From contig CANNIZ010000054.1 in NCBI GenBank assembly GCA_947505245.1, positions 1 through 32,859 on the forward strand: a DNA stretch of 32,859 bases, given 5' to 3'. The stretch is from Pseudomonadota bacterium. GTDB lineage: Bacteria; Myxococcota_A; UBA796; GCA-2862545. Position numbers and translations under genes: made by a program. Of this stretch, positions 26,901 through 32,859 are shown piece after piece. Within the stretch, counting starts at the first letter, position 1; every line of letters begins with the position of its first letter. The notes under the pieces are model-generated. The model was not told the DNA's origin. It did no database searches and was given only the letters and a program-made list of their open reading frames with translations.

Positions 26901-27445
26901 ACCCGGGCGCGCCCGAGACCTGCGCCGACACGTCGGACAAGAACTGCGACGGCGTGGTCGGCAACGTCGACACCGACAACGACGGCTTCGCCGCGTGTGA
27001 AGAGTGCGACGACACGAACGCGGACATCAACCCCGACGCCGCCGAGCTGTGCAACGGGATCGACGACAACTGCGCGGGCGGCATCGACGAGACCGGCGAC
27101 GAGACCTGGTACACCGACGGCGACGGCGACGGGTTCGGCGACGACACGACCGGCCGCGACACGTGTTTCCCCGAAGACGGCGAGATCGACGTCGGCGGCG
27201 ACTGCGACGACACCGATCCCGCGATCAACGCGGACGCCGAAGACGTGCCCGACGACGGCATCGACCAGGACTGTGACGGCGAAGACGCCCACGCGGGCGA
27301 TACGGACACCGAGACCGGCGACACGAGCGACACCGGGCTGATCGCCGGGCGCTACGTAGGCGGCTGCAACTGCGACAGCACGTCCGGCCTCGCGTCGATC
27401 GCGTGGCTCGGCCTGCTCGGCGCGCTCATCCGCCGCCGCCGGTAG
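23987..27445 (+). CDS. MopE/TSP3-repeat surface protein with MYXO-CTERM tail, 1152 aa
   Basis: Secreted, probably cell-surface, divalent-metal-binding protein. The ATG at 23987 is chosen because GGAGAGGGG lies at 23975-23983 and the product has a clean signal (MLSQLALLALAPAAHA). Residues about 20-255 form a laminin-G/jelly-roll-like domain ending DNVFVRIPD. Then comes a thrombospondin type 3 unit (DTDKDTVADVYDNCP, about 258-300) and a long array of putative metal-binding (MopE) units: 11 copies of a W-(Y/F)-x-D-x-D-x-D motif from about 342 to 1041, alternating with D-x-(N/D)-C-(D/N)-G units. The tail GGCNCDSTSG, a hydrophobic stretch and RRRR is a MYXO-CTERM signal. The Cys and Asp repeats imply disulfide-knitted, calcium- or copper-binding repeats. 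Its 3' end overlaps the next gene by 20 bases. Confidence 0.92.
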   Translation: MLSQLALLALAPAAHAQALTTPTVIDYSDNFDAYTNTTAFSGTGGWISQYGADRWAKATLPILGGILRSTTDTRSNGAGWGINGPQDNALVQTGNTCGPPALRTRPCAWATHQIDADFASIDNDGIGAVFGWIDNRNFWLFVMTRDRLPNTNGSDQNAGSNVSRLIHVVNGAGVETFNANPAFAYNQFPAVGHLTVLVEGTNLQVWVDRDLIAAGGNTRVFNVTPITGLPTGSMGVYSYEDGSNGGATFDNVFVRIPDTDKDTVADVYDNCPSTANTNQANLDGDALGDVCDADQDGDGVNGASGDCDDRDKNRFPGNTETCDGIDQNCNGIVDDGAAGSIWYADTDSDKYGDPASSKSTCVQPAGYVANNTDCNDKDATITDGINWYPDTDNDTYGSKTAPTRTCSQPPGMVADNTDCNDALDTAHPGGTEVCDLVDNDCNTLVDDAAIDAKTWYADADADKFGNAASSQKSCAQPAGTSANSTDCKDTDATAYPGAPETCDGVDDNCNGAIDDGAIDAKAWYTDADGDAHGDKTSSTVACAAPAGTVALGDDCLDTDKTAYPGAPETCDGVDDDCDGTIDNNATDAKSWYADADADTYGDGSKAQKSCLQPLGTADDALDCDDTRDTVNPAAIEKCNGLDDNCDGTIDNGATDVQTWYLDADHDGFGDGGTSTKTCTPPAGYVADKTDCNDQDAAVTGPTTWFVDADKDGLGDDNVTQQSCSVVPGLTATGGDCDDNDANVGGPLTWYADADVDGHGTALSTTAACAQPAGYTTSQDDCNDANSKISPDAFELCATAGVDDNCDGTADEASAVDVPTWYTDADADAFGTDVAPTAQCVQPGGTSGFGGDCNDADATYHPGAPESCTDAVDLNCDGSTGSQDVDADGTIACEDCDDSNPDAHPGGTEVCDGADNDCDGTFDGPDAIDADTWYDDVDGDQHGDAGFSSKACAAPVGAVASSDDCNDAAADVYPGAPETCADTSDKNCDGVVGNVDTDNDGFAACEECDDTNADINPDAAELCNGIDDNCAGGIDETGDETWYTDGDGDGFGDDTTGRDTCFPEDGEIDVGGDCDDTDPAINADAEDVPDDGIDQDCDGEDAHAGDTDTETGDTSDTGLIAGRYVGGCNCDSTSGLASIAWLGLLGALIRRRR
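25010..27285 (+). repeat. Array of MopE-type metal-binding repeats within the surface protein
   Basis: Each unit is about 180-200 bases and encodes one WYxDxDxDxxG segment, a Cys ending its loop, and one Cys-Asn/Asp-Gly box of the ETCDGVDDNCDG type. Eleven WY-type segments can be counted. Copies 6-9 differ most in spacing, and one has WF in place of WY. The units are diverged in DNA, so this is protein-level duplication and not a recent DNA array. Confidence 0.85.
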
Positions 27446-28262
27446 CGAGCGGGCCCCTGCGGGGCTTGCCAAGCCAGCAGGACATGCCAAGTCGCACGTC
27501 GGCGGGCGACCCGTACCACCACAACGTGCGGTCGAGCAGGAGCGGCGTGACGCCACCCTCGACGCGGAAGCCGAACCGCCGGCCGAGTCGGAGGTCCGCG
27601 CCGACCGACGCGCGGGCGCCGCCGTAGACGTGGTACGCGCTCTCCCACCAGATGCCGTGGGCGAGCCAGATCGTCGGCCCCACGCCGAGGTCGATCGAGC
27701 GATTTCCAGCGATGTGCGTCCACGCGATCGACGGGGTCAGGCGCCAGCCCCCGACGTCCTCGAGGTCGGACTGCCACCGTTGCTGCACCTCCACGCGCAG
27801 CGCGACGTGGTTCGCGAGCGGCACACCGACCTGCAGCACGCGCGCTCCGGAGGGGTGCCACGCGCCCGTCTGGGGCTCACCGCCGCGTTCGGGACCCACC
27901 GCGGTGAAGAACGACAGCGCCACCTGATCCCGGTGGTTCCGGTCGTCTGTGCGATGGACGGTGCGCGCGGCGAGCGCGTGAACCTGCGCCTCCATGCGCG
28001 ATTCGACGGGCTCCAGGGCGAGGCTCGCGAGCACCGCGAGACCCGCGTCCTCGGCGTCCAGTTGCAGCAGCGCGTACCCGGCAAGCAGCCGCGCCGGGCG
28101 GTGCGCGGGGTCGAGCGTCGTCGCGTCCGACGCCACCCGCAACGCCCCGGACGCGTCGCCGTGTTGCCACGCGTCCAACGCCGCCTGGTAGCGCGCCTCG
28201 GCGGCGTCATCGGCGGCGTCACCGGCGAGCGCGAGAGAGACCGACAACCCGAGGATCGACAT
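27426..28262 (-). CDS. TPR-like N-terminus plus beta-barrel domain, secreted, 278 aa
   Basis: Start ATG 28262 gives a short signal, MSILGLSVSLALA, cleaved before GDA. Residues about 15-85 are helical with a TPR-like pattern (AALDAWQHGDASGALRVA, LAGYALLQLDAEDAGLA). Residues about 115-270 show alternating strands with aromatic residues (LRVEVQQRWQ, RFGFRVEGGVTPLLL), consistent with a small outer-membrane barrel or barrel-associated domain. An upstream in-frame start (28307) gives a charged extension before the signal and is less likely. It is divergent from the cytochrome gene and overlaps the MopE-repeat gene tail to tail by 20 bases. Function unknown. Confidence 0.65.
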   Translation of the reverse strand: MSILGLSVSLALAGDAADDAAEARYQAALDAWQHGDASGALRVASDATTLDPAHRPARLLAGYALLQLDAEDAGLAVLASLALEPVESRMEAQVHALAARTVHRTDDRNHRDQVALSFFTAVGPERGGEPQTGAWHPSGARVLQVGVPLANHVALRVEVQQRWQSDLEDVGGWRLTPSIAWTHIAGNRSIDLGVGPTIWLAHGIWWESAYHVYGGARASVGADLRLGRRFGFRVEGGVTPLLLDRTLWWYGSPADVRLGMSCWLGKPRRGPLATGGGG

Positions 28263-28377
28263 CGACAAAGTGTACCCTGGGCGCCGCCGCGCGAGGCAGA
28301 AAGTCACCCGCCGACCATCCTACAGTTGGCGGATGTCGGTTCCCGTGTCACACTTGTACGGGGCAGGAGTTCCATCC
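28263..28377. promoter_or_regulatory. Divergent promoter region
   Basis: The 115 bases separate the TPR/barrel gene (leftward) from the cytochrome gene (rightward). A ribosome site, AGGAG, lies at 28365-28369 for the rightward gene. Possible -35 boxes such as TTGGCG (near 28326) are weak, and I would not fix a promoter. Confidence 0.35.
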
Positions 28378-30318
28378 ATGAAACGTATTCTTTCGCTCGC
28401 GTTGATCGCAACGCTGGCGGCTTGCGGCAGCTCGTCGCTCTCGGACAGCCGCTACGCGACCGGCAGCAGCACGCTCGTCACCTCCGCGGACGCGCGGCGC
28501 GTGTACGCGGTGAACGTGGACGAAGGGACCGTCACGTCGTACGACCGCGAGTCCGGCACGCTGTCGTCCGTCGCCGTGGGTCGGGAGCCCACGCGCATCG
28601 CCCGCGCGGGCGAACACCTGCTCGTCACGCTGCGCGGGGAGCGCGGGATCGCCGTCCTGACCGAGACTGCGAACGGGCTCGAGCTCGAGCGCACCGTCGC
28701 CACCGGCGCGGAACCCTACGGCATCGTCGCCTCGGAAGACGGCCACCGCGTGTACATCGCGCTCTCCACCCAGGGCGAAGTGCAGGAGCTCGACGGCGCC
28801 ACGCTCGCCGTGCTGCGCAGCTGGCCGATCGCGGGCGAGCCTCGCTGGCTCGCGCTTCACCCGAGCGGCAAGTCGCTGTATGTCGGTTCGGCGTTCGGCG
28901 GCATGCTGCACCACGTCGATGTCGGCGCGGAAGGCGTCGTCACGTCGATCGCGCCGCCGCAGACGTTCGGCCCCACCGGGAACGAGCTTACGCCGCGGAT
29001 CACCGGCGATATCGCGATCTCGCCCGATGGTGGACAGCTCGCCATCCCGAGCTTGTACGTGGACAACCTCACCGAGGTCGGTGACGGGAGCGGCGTAAGC
29101 CCCGATGGCATGCCCGTGAGCGACGGCTACGGCTCGGTCGGCTTCGGCGTGAGCCGCCTGAACCCGGTCGTGGGTCTGCTGGCGCTCGACGGCAGCGGCG
29201 CGCCCGCCGGCTCGATCGATCCGATGTTGTTCTCGGGCTTCGCCACGGTGATGGAGTTCACGCCGGCGGAGGCCGTGCGCAGCTACCCGTCGAGCGCCAC
29301 GTACGCGCCGGACGGCCACAACATCTGGCTCACGCTCGAAGCGTCCAGCGCCGTCGCGGTGTTGCCGTCGGTCGCGCGCCACCTGCCGCCGTCGGACTTC
29401 ATGTTCGACACCGGCGGTGGCACGACGGACGCGGCCACGGCGGGCTTCTCCATCGGCCAGCCGGTGATGGTCGGCACGGACGCCGGCCCGCGCGGCGTCG
29501 CGTTCACCGACGACAAGGCGCCGTGGGTACACGCGTTCCTCGACCGCACCCTCGCGCCCATCGACACGGCCGAGGCCGACGCGCTGCTCGCGCAGGGCTT
29601 CGACGGTGACAACGGCTTCATGGACATCATGCTCACCGGCGGACGCGCGCTCAAGTCCACCGCGATCGAGGTCTCTTCGCTCCCGGCCGACGTCGAGCTC
29701 GGCCGTAGGCTGTTCTACAGCGCCACGGACAATCGCATGGCCGGAGAAGGCTCGGGCGTGTCGTGTTCGACGTGCCACTTTGACGGCCGCAACGACGGCC
29801 TCACGTGGCACACGCAGGCCGGTGACCTCGGGTTCCGCAACACGCCGTCCCTCGTCGGCGGAACGTCGCAGAACTTCCCGGTCACCTGGTCCGAAGACGT
29901 TTCATCGGTCTCCGAAGAGGCCGAGATCACCAGCCAGACGCGCATGGGCGGCGTCGGCATCAGCACCAACGACCTCGAAGCGATCGGCACGTTCGTCGAT
30001 CAGCAGCGCCTGCCCGACGTGCCGGCCGGTGACGCCGCCGCGATCGCGCGCGGCGCCGAGCTGTTCGTGACCGGCGGGTGCGACACGTGCCACAGCGGCG
30101 CGCAGATGGTCGATCACCTGCCGCACCGCGTGGTGGACATCGAAGTGGACACGCCGACGCTGCGCGGCATCGCAGCCACGGCGCCATACCTGCACGACGG
30201 GTCGGCCGGCACGCTCGAGGCGTTGATGCTGGTGTCCGACGCGGGCCTGATGGGCGACACGTCCGCGATGACGGCCGGCCAGAAGGCCGACCTCATCAGC
30301 TTCTTGCGCTCGCTGTAG
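28378..30318 (+). CDS. Lipoprotein with YVTN-like propeller and diheme cytochrome c domain, 646 aa
   Basis: Exported redox protein. Lipobox LAAC with Cys at 16; AGGAG sits 8 bases before the ATG. Residues about 30-360 are a YVTN-type seven-bladed propeller (RRVYAVNVDEGTV, HRVYIALSTQG, KSLYVGSAFGG, ISPDGGQLAI). Residues about 440-646 carry two heme-binding sites, CSTCH (463-467) and CDTCH (568-572), with features of the diheme peroxidase/MauG superfamily (VELGRRLFYSATDNRM before the first heme, DTPTLRGIAATAPYLHDGSAGTLEALM after the second). It probably acts in periplasmic or surface electron transfer; peroxidase activity is not proven. A small diheme lipoprotein is encoded convergently just downstream. 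Confidence 0.88.
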   Translation: MKRILSLALIATLAACGSSSLSDSRYATGSSTLVTSADARRVYAVNVDEGTVTSYDRESGTLSSVAVGREPTRIARAGEHLLVTLRGERGIAVLTETANGLELERTVATGAEPYGIVASEDGHRVYIALSTQGEVQELDGATLAVLRSWPIAGEPRWLALHPSGKSLYVGSAFGGMLHHVDVGAEGVVTSIAPPQTFGPTGNELTPRITGDIAISPDGGQLAIPSLYVDNLTEVGDGSGVSPDGMPVSDGYGSVGFGVSRLNPVVGLLALDGSGAPAGSIDPMLFSGFATVMEFTPAEAVRSYPSSATYAPDGHNIWLTLEASSAVAVLPSVARHLPPSDFMFDTGGGTTDAATAGFSIGQPVMVGTDAGPRGVAFTDDKAPWVHAFLDRTLAPIDTAEADALLAQGFDGDNGFMDIMLTGGRALKSTAIEVSSLPADVELGRRLFYSATDNRMAGEGSGVSCSTCHFDGRNDGLTWHTQAGDLGFRNTPSLVGGTSQNFPVTWSEDVSSVSEEAEITSQTRMGGVGISTNDLEAIGTFVDQQRLPDVPAGDAAAIARGAELFVTGGCDTCHSGAQMVDHLPHRVVDIEVDTPTLRGIAATAPYLHDGSAGTLEALMLVSDAGLMGDTSAMTAGQKADLISFLRSL

Positions 30319-30344
30319 GCCGGAACCGAGCGTCCACGCGCCCG

Positions 30345-30818
30345 TTACGGCGTGTGGAGCTTGCCGCCCGCCGAGCCGCCGCAGGCGTGGCAGGAGTTGC
30401 ACGAGCCGTCGGTCTGGTGCGCGGCCATCGCGACGACGACGCCATCGACCTCGATCTCCGCCGTGTACGGGGCCACGATGGCGGCCGTGCTGGTGAAGTT
30501 GCCGGCCGCGCTCGTCGTCATCTCGATGGGCGTGCCCGCGCCATCCGTGTCCGTGATGCGCACCGTGGCGCCCGAGACCGCGTTGCTGCCGTTCAGGTCG
30601 TCGAACACGGTGCCCGCGATCGTCCACGCAGGCGCCTCGTTGTCGCTTCCGTCGTGGCACGCCATGCAGTCGGAGCCCGGGGCCATGTTGATGTCCTCAC
30701 CACCGCAGTTCTGGCCGAGCCCGCACTCTTCGTTGTCGGTGTTGCACTCGCCGTTGCCGCTCGTGTCCGAGCCGTTGCAGGCCACCAGAAACGCAAGAAC
30801 AAGCCCAAGGTGTCGCAT
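30345..30818 (-). CDS. Small diheme lipoprotein, 157 aa
   Basis: Lipobox LVAC with Cys at 14, then an Asn/Cys-rich linker. Two CxxCH sites are present: CMACH (51-55) and CNSCH (140-144), the latter followed by ACGG. Between them (about 62-130) lies a carboxypeptidase-regulatory-like beta sandwich (WTIAGTVFDDLNGSNAVSGATVRITD). The two hemes thus flank an Ig-like domain. GGAGG lies 5 bases before the ATG. It is 26 bases from the stop of the propeller-cytochrome gene in convergent orientation; electron exchange between the two products is plausible but inferred. Confidence 0.85.
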   Translation of the reverse strand: MRHLGLVLAFLVACNGSDTSGNGECNTDNEECGLGQNCGGEDINMAPGSDCMACHDGSDNEAPAWTIAGTVFDDLNGSNAVSGATVRITDTDGAGTPIEMTTSAAGNFTSTAAIVAPYTAEIEVDGVVVAMAAHQTDGSCNSCHACGGSAGGKLHTP

Positions 30819-30857
30819 GTCTACCTCCAGATGAGAGATATCCTCAGCGAACTCTAA

Positions 30858-31376
30858 TTACTGTGACTTTTGGATCTCTGCGGCGGGCAGGTGTACCGCC
30901 GGCGCGAACACCGAGGGGGTCTTGGGGTCTACGTCCACGTCACTTCCGTGCAACGCGAGCCACGACCAGGTCACCGTCCACAGGTCGTCAGACAGCTGCC
31001 TCCAAGCGATGCGGACCTTTCCACCCCGCCAGATCCTCACCGTTCCGGCATCATCCACGTACGTGGGCGGCCCGAACTCGCGCTCGAGCTCGGCCCGGAG
31101 CCCGTCCGCGTCGTACGACCGCTTGAACACGGCGATGACGGTGCCGAGCTTTCCGCCGATGTACTCGTAACTGACAGCGTCCGCGACGTACGCGCCGAAC
31201 GTTCGCGGGTCGGCCTGGAGCGCGAACTGCACACGCTCCGGACCGTTGCCACCGCGCTTGACCATGCTCGCCCGCGGCGGCGACTCCCACGCGAGCGCCA
31301 CCGGAGCCGGCGGCGGCGACACGTCGAGGTCGGCGAGCGACTGGGCCAACGCAGCGGAGAGGAGCCAGTGCAACAT
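30858..31376 (-). CDS. Small secreted protein of unknown function, 172 aa
   Basis: Start ATG 31376 gives a very short signal (MLHWLLSAALA before QSL); an in-frame start at 31472 adds 32 residues that look non-coding and run into the aminotransferase gene. The mature domain (about 60-140) has the pattern YIGGKLGTVIAVF, LEREFGPPTYV, RIWRGGKVRIAW, seen in small exported beta-alpha domains, but I cannot name a family. It is divergent from the aminotransferase (58-base gap) and lies 39 bases upstream of the diheme lipoprotein gene on the same strand, possibly one operon. Confidence 0.65.
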   Translation of the reverse strand: MLHWLLSAALAQSLADLDVSPPPAPVALAWESPPRASMVKRGGNGPERVQFALQADPRTFGAYVADAVSYEYIGGKLGTVIAVFKRSYDADGLRAELEREFGPPTYVDDAGTVRIWRGGKVRIAWRQLSDDLWTVTWSWLALHGSDVDVDPKTPSVFAPAVHLPAAEIQKSQ

Positions 31377-31434
31377 CGCTTTGATCGTAGCCGGGTTACG
31401 CGACGAGCGCCTGAGCAACCAGAACGAGGTCGAT

Positions 31435-32676
31435 GTGAGCGAGCTGTCCCAGTTCCGGCCCGTGCCCCGCACCGGCGTGATCTACGTGATGACCGAGGCC
31501 GCCAAGCGCGGCTTTCGCTATGGCCACCCCGACTGGGTCAACCTCGGCCAGGGCGCGCCCGAGACCGGCGTGTTGCCCGGCAGCGCCCCGCGAATCGAGT
31601 CGCTGTCCATCGACCCGGCCGCCCACGAATACGGCCCGGTGGACGGCATCAGCGAGCTGAAGGAGGCGGTCGCGTCGCTGTACAACGCGCGGTACCGCAA
31701 GGGCATGCGCTCGCAGTACACCCCCGAGAACGTGTCGATCTCGCCGGGGGGTCGCGCTGGCCTCACGCGCGTCGCGGCGGCCCTCGGGCACCTTCACCTC
31801 GGGCACCTGCTTCCCGACTACACGGCCTACGAAGAGCTGCTGGACCTGTTCCGCAACTTCGTGCCCATCCCGATCGTGCTGCGACCCGAAGACGGCTACC
31901 GCCTTTCCGCCGAGCGCCTGCGCGAGAGCATCGTCGGCATGGGCCTGGGCGCGCTGCTGTTCAGCAACCCCACGAACCCCACGGGCAACGTTGTGCGCGG
32001 CGACGAGCTGTCGCGGTGGATCGGCATCGGGCGCAAGCTGTCGTGTGCGTTCGTGATCGACGAGTTCTACGCCCACTACGTGTACGGCGAAGGCGGGCCG
32101 GCCAGCGCGGCGCACTACGTCGAAGACGTCGACTCGGACCCCGTCGTCATCCTCGACGGCCTGACGAAGAACTGGCGCTACCCGGGCTGGCGGCTGTCGT
32201 GGACGCTCGGCCCGAAGGAGGTCATCCGCCGCATCGCGTCGGCCGGCAGCTTCCTCGACGGCGGCGCGTCGCACCCGATCCAGCGCGGCGCCCTGCCATT
32301 GCTCGAACACGCGGCCGCCGATCGCGAGGCCGCGGCGATCTGCGCCGCGTTCTCGAAGAAGCGCGACCTCATGGTCAAGCGCCTGCCGGCCCTCGGGATG
32401 ACGCTCGAAGACACGCCGGGCGGCGCATTCTACGCGTTCCCGTCGCTGAAGGACCTCCCCGAGCCCCTGCGCGACGGCATGACGTTCTTCGAGAAGGCGC
32501 TCGAACACAAAGTGATCTGCGTTCCAGGCTCGTTCTTCGACATCGACCCGGGCAAGTTCCGCGGCCACCTGCCCTCGCGCCTCACGAGCACCGTGCGCCT
32601 CTCGTTTGGACCGGACGAGGCGAGCGTCGGCAAGGGCCTCGACCGGCTCGGCGCGATGATCGGCTCGGTGCGCTAG
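31435..32676 (+). CDS. PLP-dependent aminotransferase, class I/II (fold type I), 413 aa
   Basis: Cytoplasmic aminotransferase of the AspC/KAT-like group. The PLP Lys is K245 in DGLTKNWRYPGWR. Also visible are NPTNPTG (178-184), the Asp-Tyr motif IDEFYAHY (D209, Y212) and the C-terminal substrate-binding Arg in TSTVRLSFG. The start is the GTG at 31435 with GAGG five bases upstream; a TTG at 31381 would add 18 residues. The N-terminus (SELSQFRPVPRTGVIYVMTEA) agrees with family members that begin near here. Substrate not predictable. The gene is intact and ends 14 bases before an insertion sequence. Confidence 0.9.
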   Translation: MSELSQFRPVPRTGVIYVMTEAAKRGFRYGHPDWVNLGQGAPETGVLPGSAPRIESLSIDPAAHEYGPVDGISELKEAVASLYNARYRKGMRSQYTPENVSISPGGRAGLTRVAAALGHLHLGHLLPDYTAYEELLDLFRNFVPIPIVLRPEDGYRLSAERLRESIVGMGLGALLFSNPTNPTGNVVRGDELSRWIGIGRKLSCAFVIDEFYAHYVYGEGGPASAAHYVEDVDSDPVVILDGLTKNWRYPGWRLSWTLGPKEVIRRIASAGSFLDGGASHPIQRGALPLLEHAAADREAAAICAAFSKKRDLMVKRLPALGMTLEDTPGGAFYAFPSLKDLPEPLRDGMTFFEKALEHKVICVPGSFFDIDPGKFRGHLPSRLTSTVRLSFGPDEASVGKGLDRLGAMIGSVR

Positions 32677-32689
32677 GCTCGGCTAATCC

Positions 32690-32859
32690 CAATGCCACTC
32701 ACTTAAGGGTCTTCCTCCGGTTGTTCGATCGGTTTCGGAGGCCGCTTGCCACGGTTTCTCACGTAGTTGCTCATCTTGATCTTCACATGACGTGGGTACC
32801 GACGGCCTGATCGTCGTAGCGGCAACACGAGTGCTCGGAGGTCTGCCTCCATGTCGGCG
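32690..32859 (-). mobile_element. Terminus of an IS4-family insertion sequence (partial)
   Basis: The sequence CAATGCCACTCACTTAAGG, from 32690, resembles the IS4 terminal inverted repeat (TAATGCCGATCAGTTAAGG in the type element, from memory). The transposase stop codon falls within the repeat, as in other IS4 elements. The element continues past the window edge, so its other end and target duplication are not visible. It inserted just downstream of the aminotransferase. Confidence 0.7.
32703..32859 (-). CDS. IS4-family transposase, C-terminal fragment (partial)
   Basis: Reading the minus strand gives a 51-residue C-terminus with RRYPRHVKIKMSNYV, the conserved basic end of IS4-type transposases, then RNRGKRPPKPIEQPEEDP and a TAA at 32705-32703. 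The catalytic DDE residues would lie beyond the window. Its frame is open to the edge. Confidence 0.7.
   Translation of the reverse strand, partial: ADMEADLRALVLPLRRSGRRYPRHVKIKMSNYVRNRGKRPPKPIEQPEEDP

Noticed and set aside
25010..27285. CRISPR array or DNA satellite
   Set aside because: The periodicity is at the protein level within an open reading frame; repeats are diverged in DNA and too long for CRISPR.
24290..27556. A long minus-strand frame opposite the MopE-repeat gene
   Set aside because: It is a mirror of the repeat codons (Val/Ala/Gly/Arg-rich), with no start context and no known motif; the sense strand carries the real protein.
28378..30318. Confident naming as cytochrome c peroxidase or MauG
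   Set aside because: The two heme sites and the end motif fit that superfamily, but the propeller half and unseen distal ligands leave activity open.
1..32859. tRNA, rRNA, riboswitch or phage modules
   Set aside because: Reading both strands I found no cloverleaf, no rRNA segment and no structural phage genes; a covariance-model scan would be needed to exclude small RNAs.

Overview
High-GC bacterial chromosome segment, most consistent with Myxococcota (formerly Deltaproteobacteria). The main evidence is two proteins with MYXO-CTERM-like sorting tails (genes ending at 19002 and 27445), a long MopE/thrombospondin-type-3 metal-binding repeat protein, an FG-GAP propeller lipoprotein, a YVTN-propeller/c-type cytochrome lipoprotein, and many other predicted exported lipoproteins. 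About 23 intact or nearly intact genes are supported, nearly all by protein motifs and start-site context. I see no rRNA, tRNA, CRISPR array or phage module. No gene-free stretch exceeds about 250 bases.

Layout. (1) 1-2215: edge fragment, a small hypothetical gene, an orphan tyrosine recombinase with short repeats upstream, and a small Asp/Thr-rich lipoprotein. (2) 10544 down to 2230 (minus strand): a five-gene, tightly packed operon for cell-envelope proteins. In order these are an outer-membrane barrel, a very large fusion (metallopeptidase, TolB-like propeller, C-terminal barrel), a secreted protein of unknown function, a lipoprotein gene broken by an in-frame TAG, and an IPT/TIG lipoprotein. 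Three of the four junctions overlap. (3) 10704-11459: a retropepsin-like aspartic protease, probably lipid anchored, divergent from the operon. (4) 16340 down to 11499: a TetR regulator, periplasmic adaptor and RND pump operon, preceded by two identical palindromic operator-like sites. (5) 16451-17809: a spermidine-synthase-like protein and a phytanoyl-CoA-dioxygenase-like oxygenase, 6 bp apart. (6) 20906 down to 17813: a DUF1963-like protein, a MYXO-CTERM protein that lacks a signal peptide, and a lipoprotein. (7) 20942-21856: a YkgJ-type cysteine-cluster protein whose last codons and stop lie inside a small inverted-repeat element. (8) 22070-31376: secreted and surface proteins, including the FG-GAP lipoprotein, the MopE-repeat protein, a TPR/barrel protein, a propeller-diheme cytochrome and a small diheme lipoprotein. 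(9) 31435-32676: an aminotransferase, followed 14 bp later by the end of an IS4-family insertion sequence that runs off the window.

How it works together. The window is dominated by envelope and secretion functions. The RND operon is a self-regulated export pump without its own outer-membrane channel gene here. The five-gene operon looks like a surface-exposed protease and its lipoprotein partners, of unknown role. The MopE-repeat gene lies near a MauG/peroxidase-like diheme protein, which recalls the MopE/SACCP surface pair of methanotrophs; that link is inference. A recurring feature of the whole window is extremely short export signals (8-17 residues), often with no basic residue at the N-terminus.
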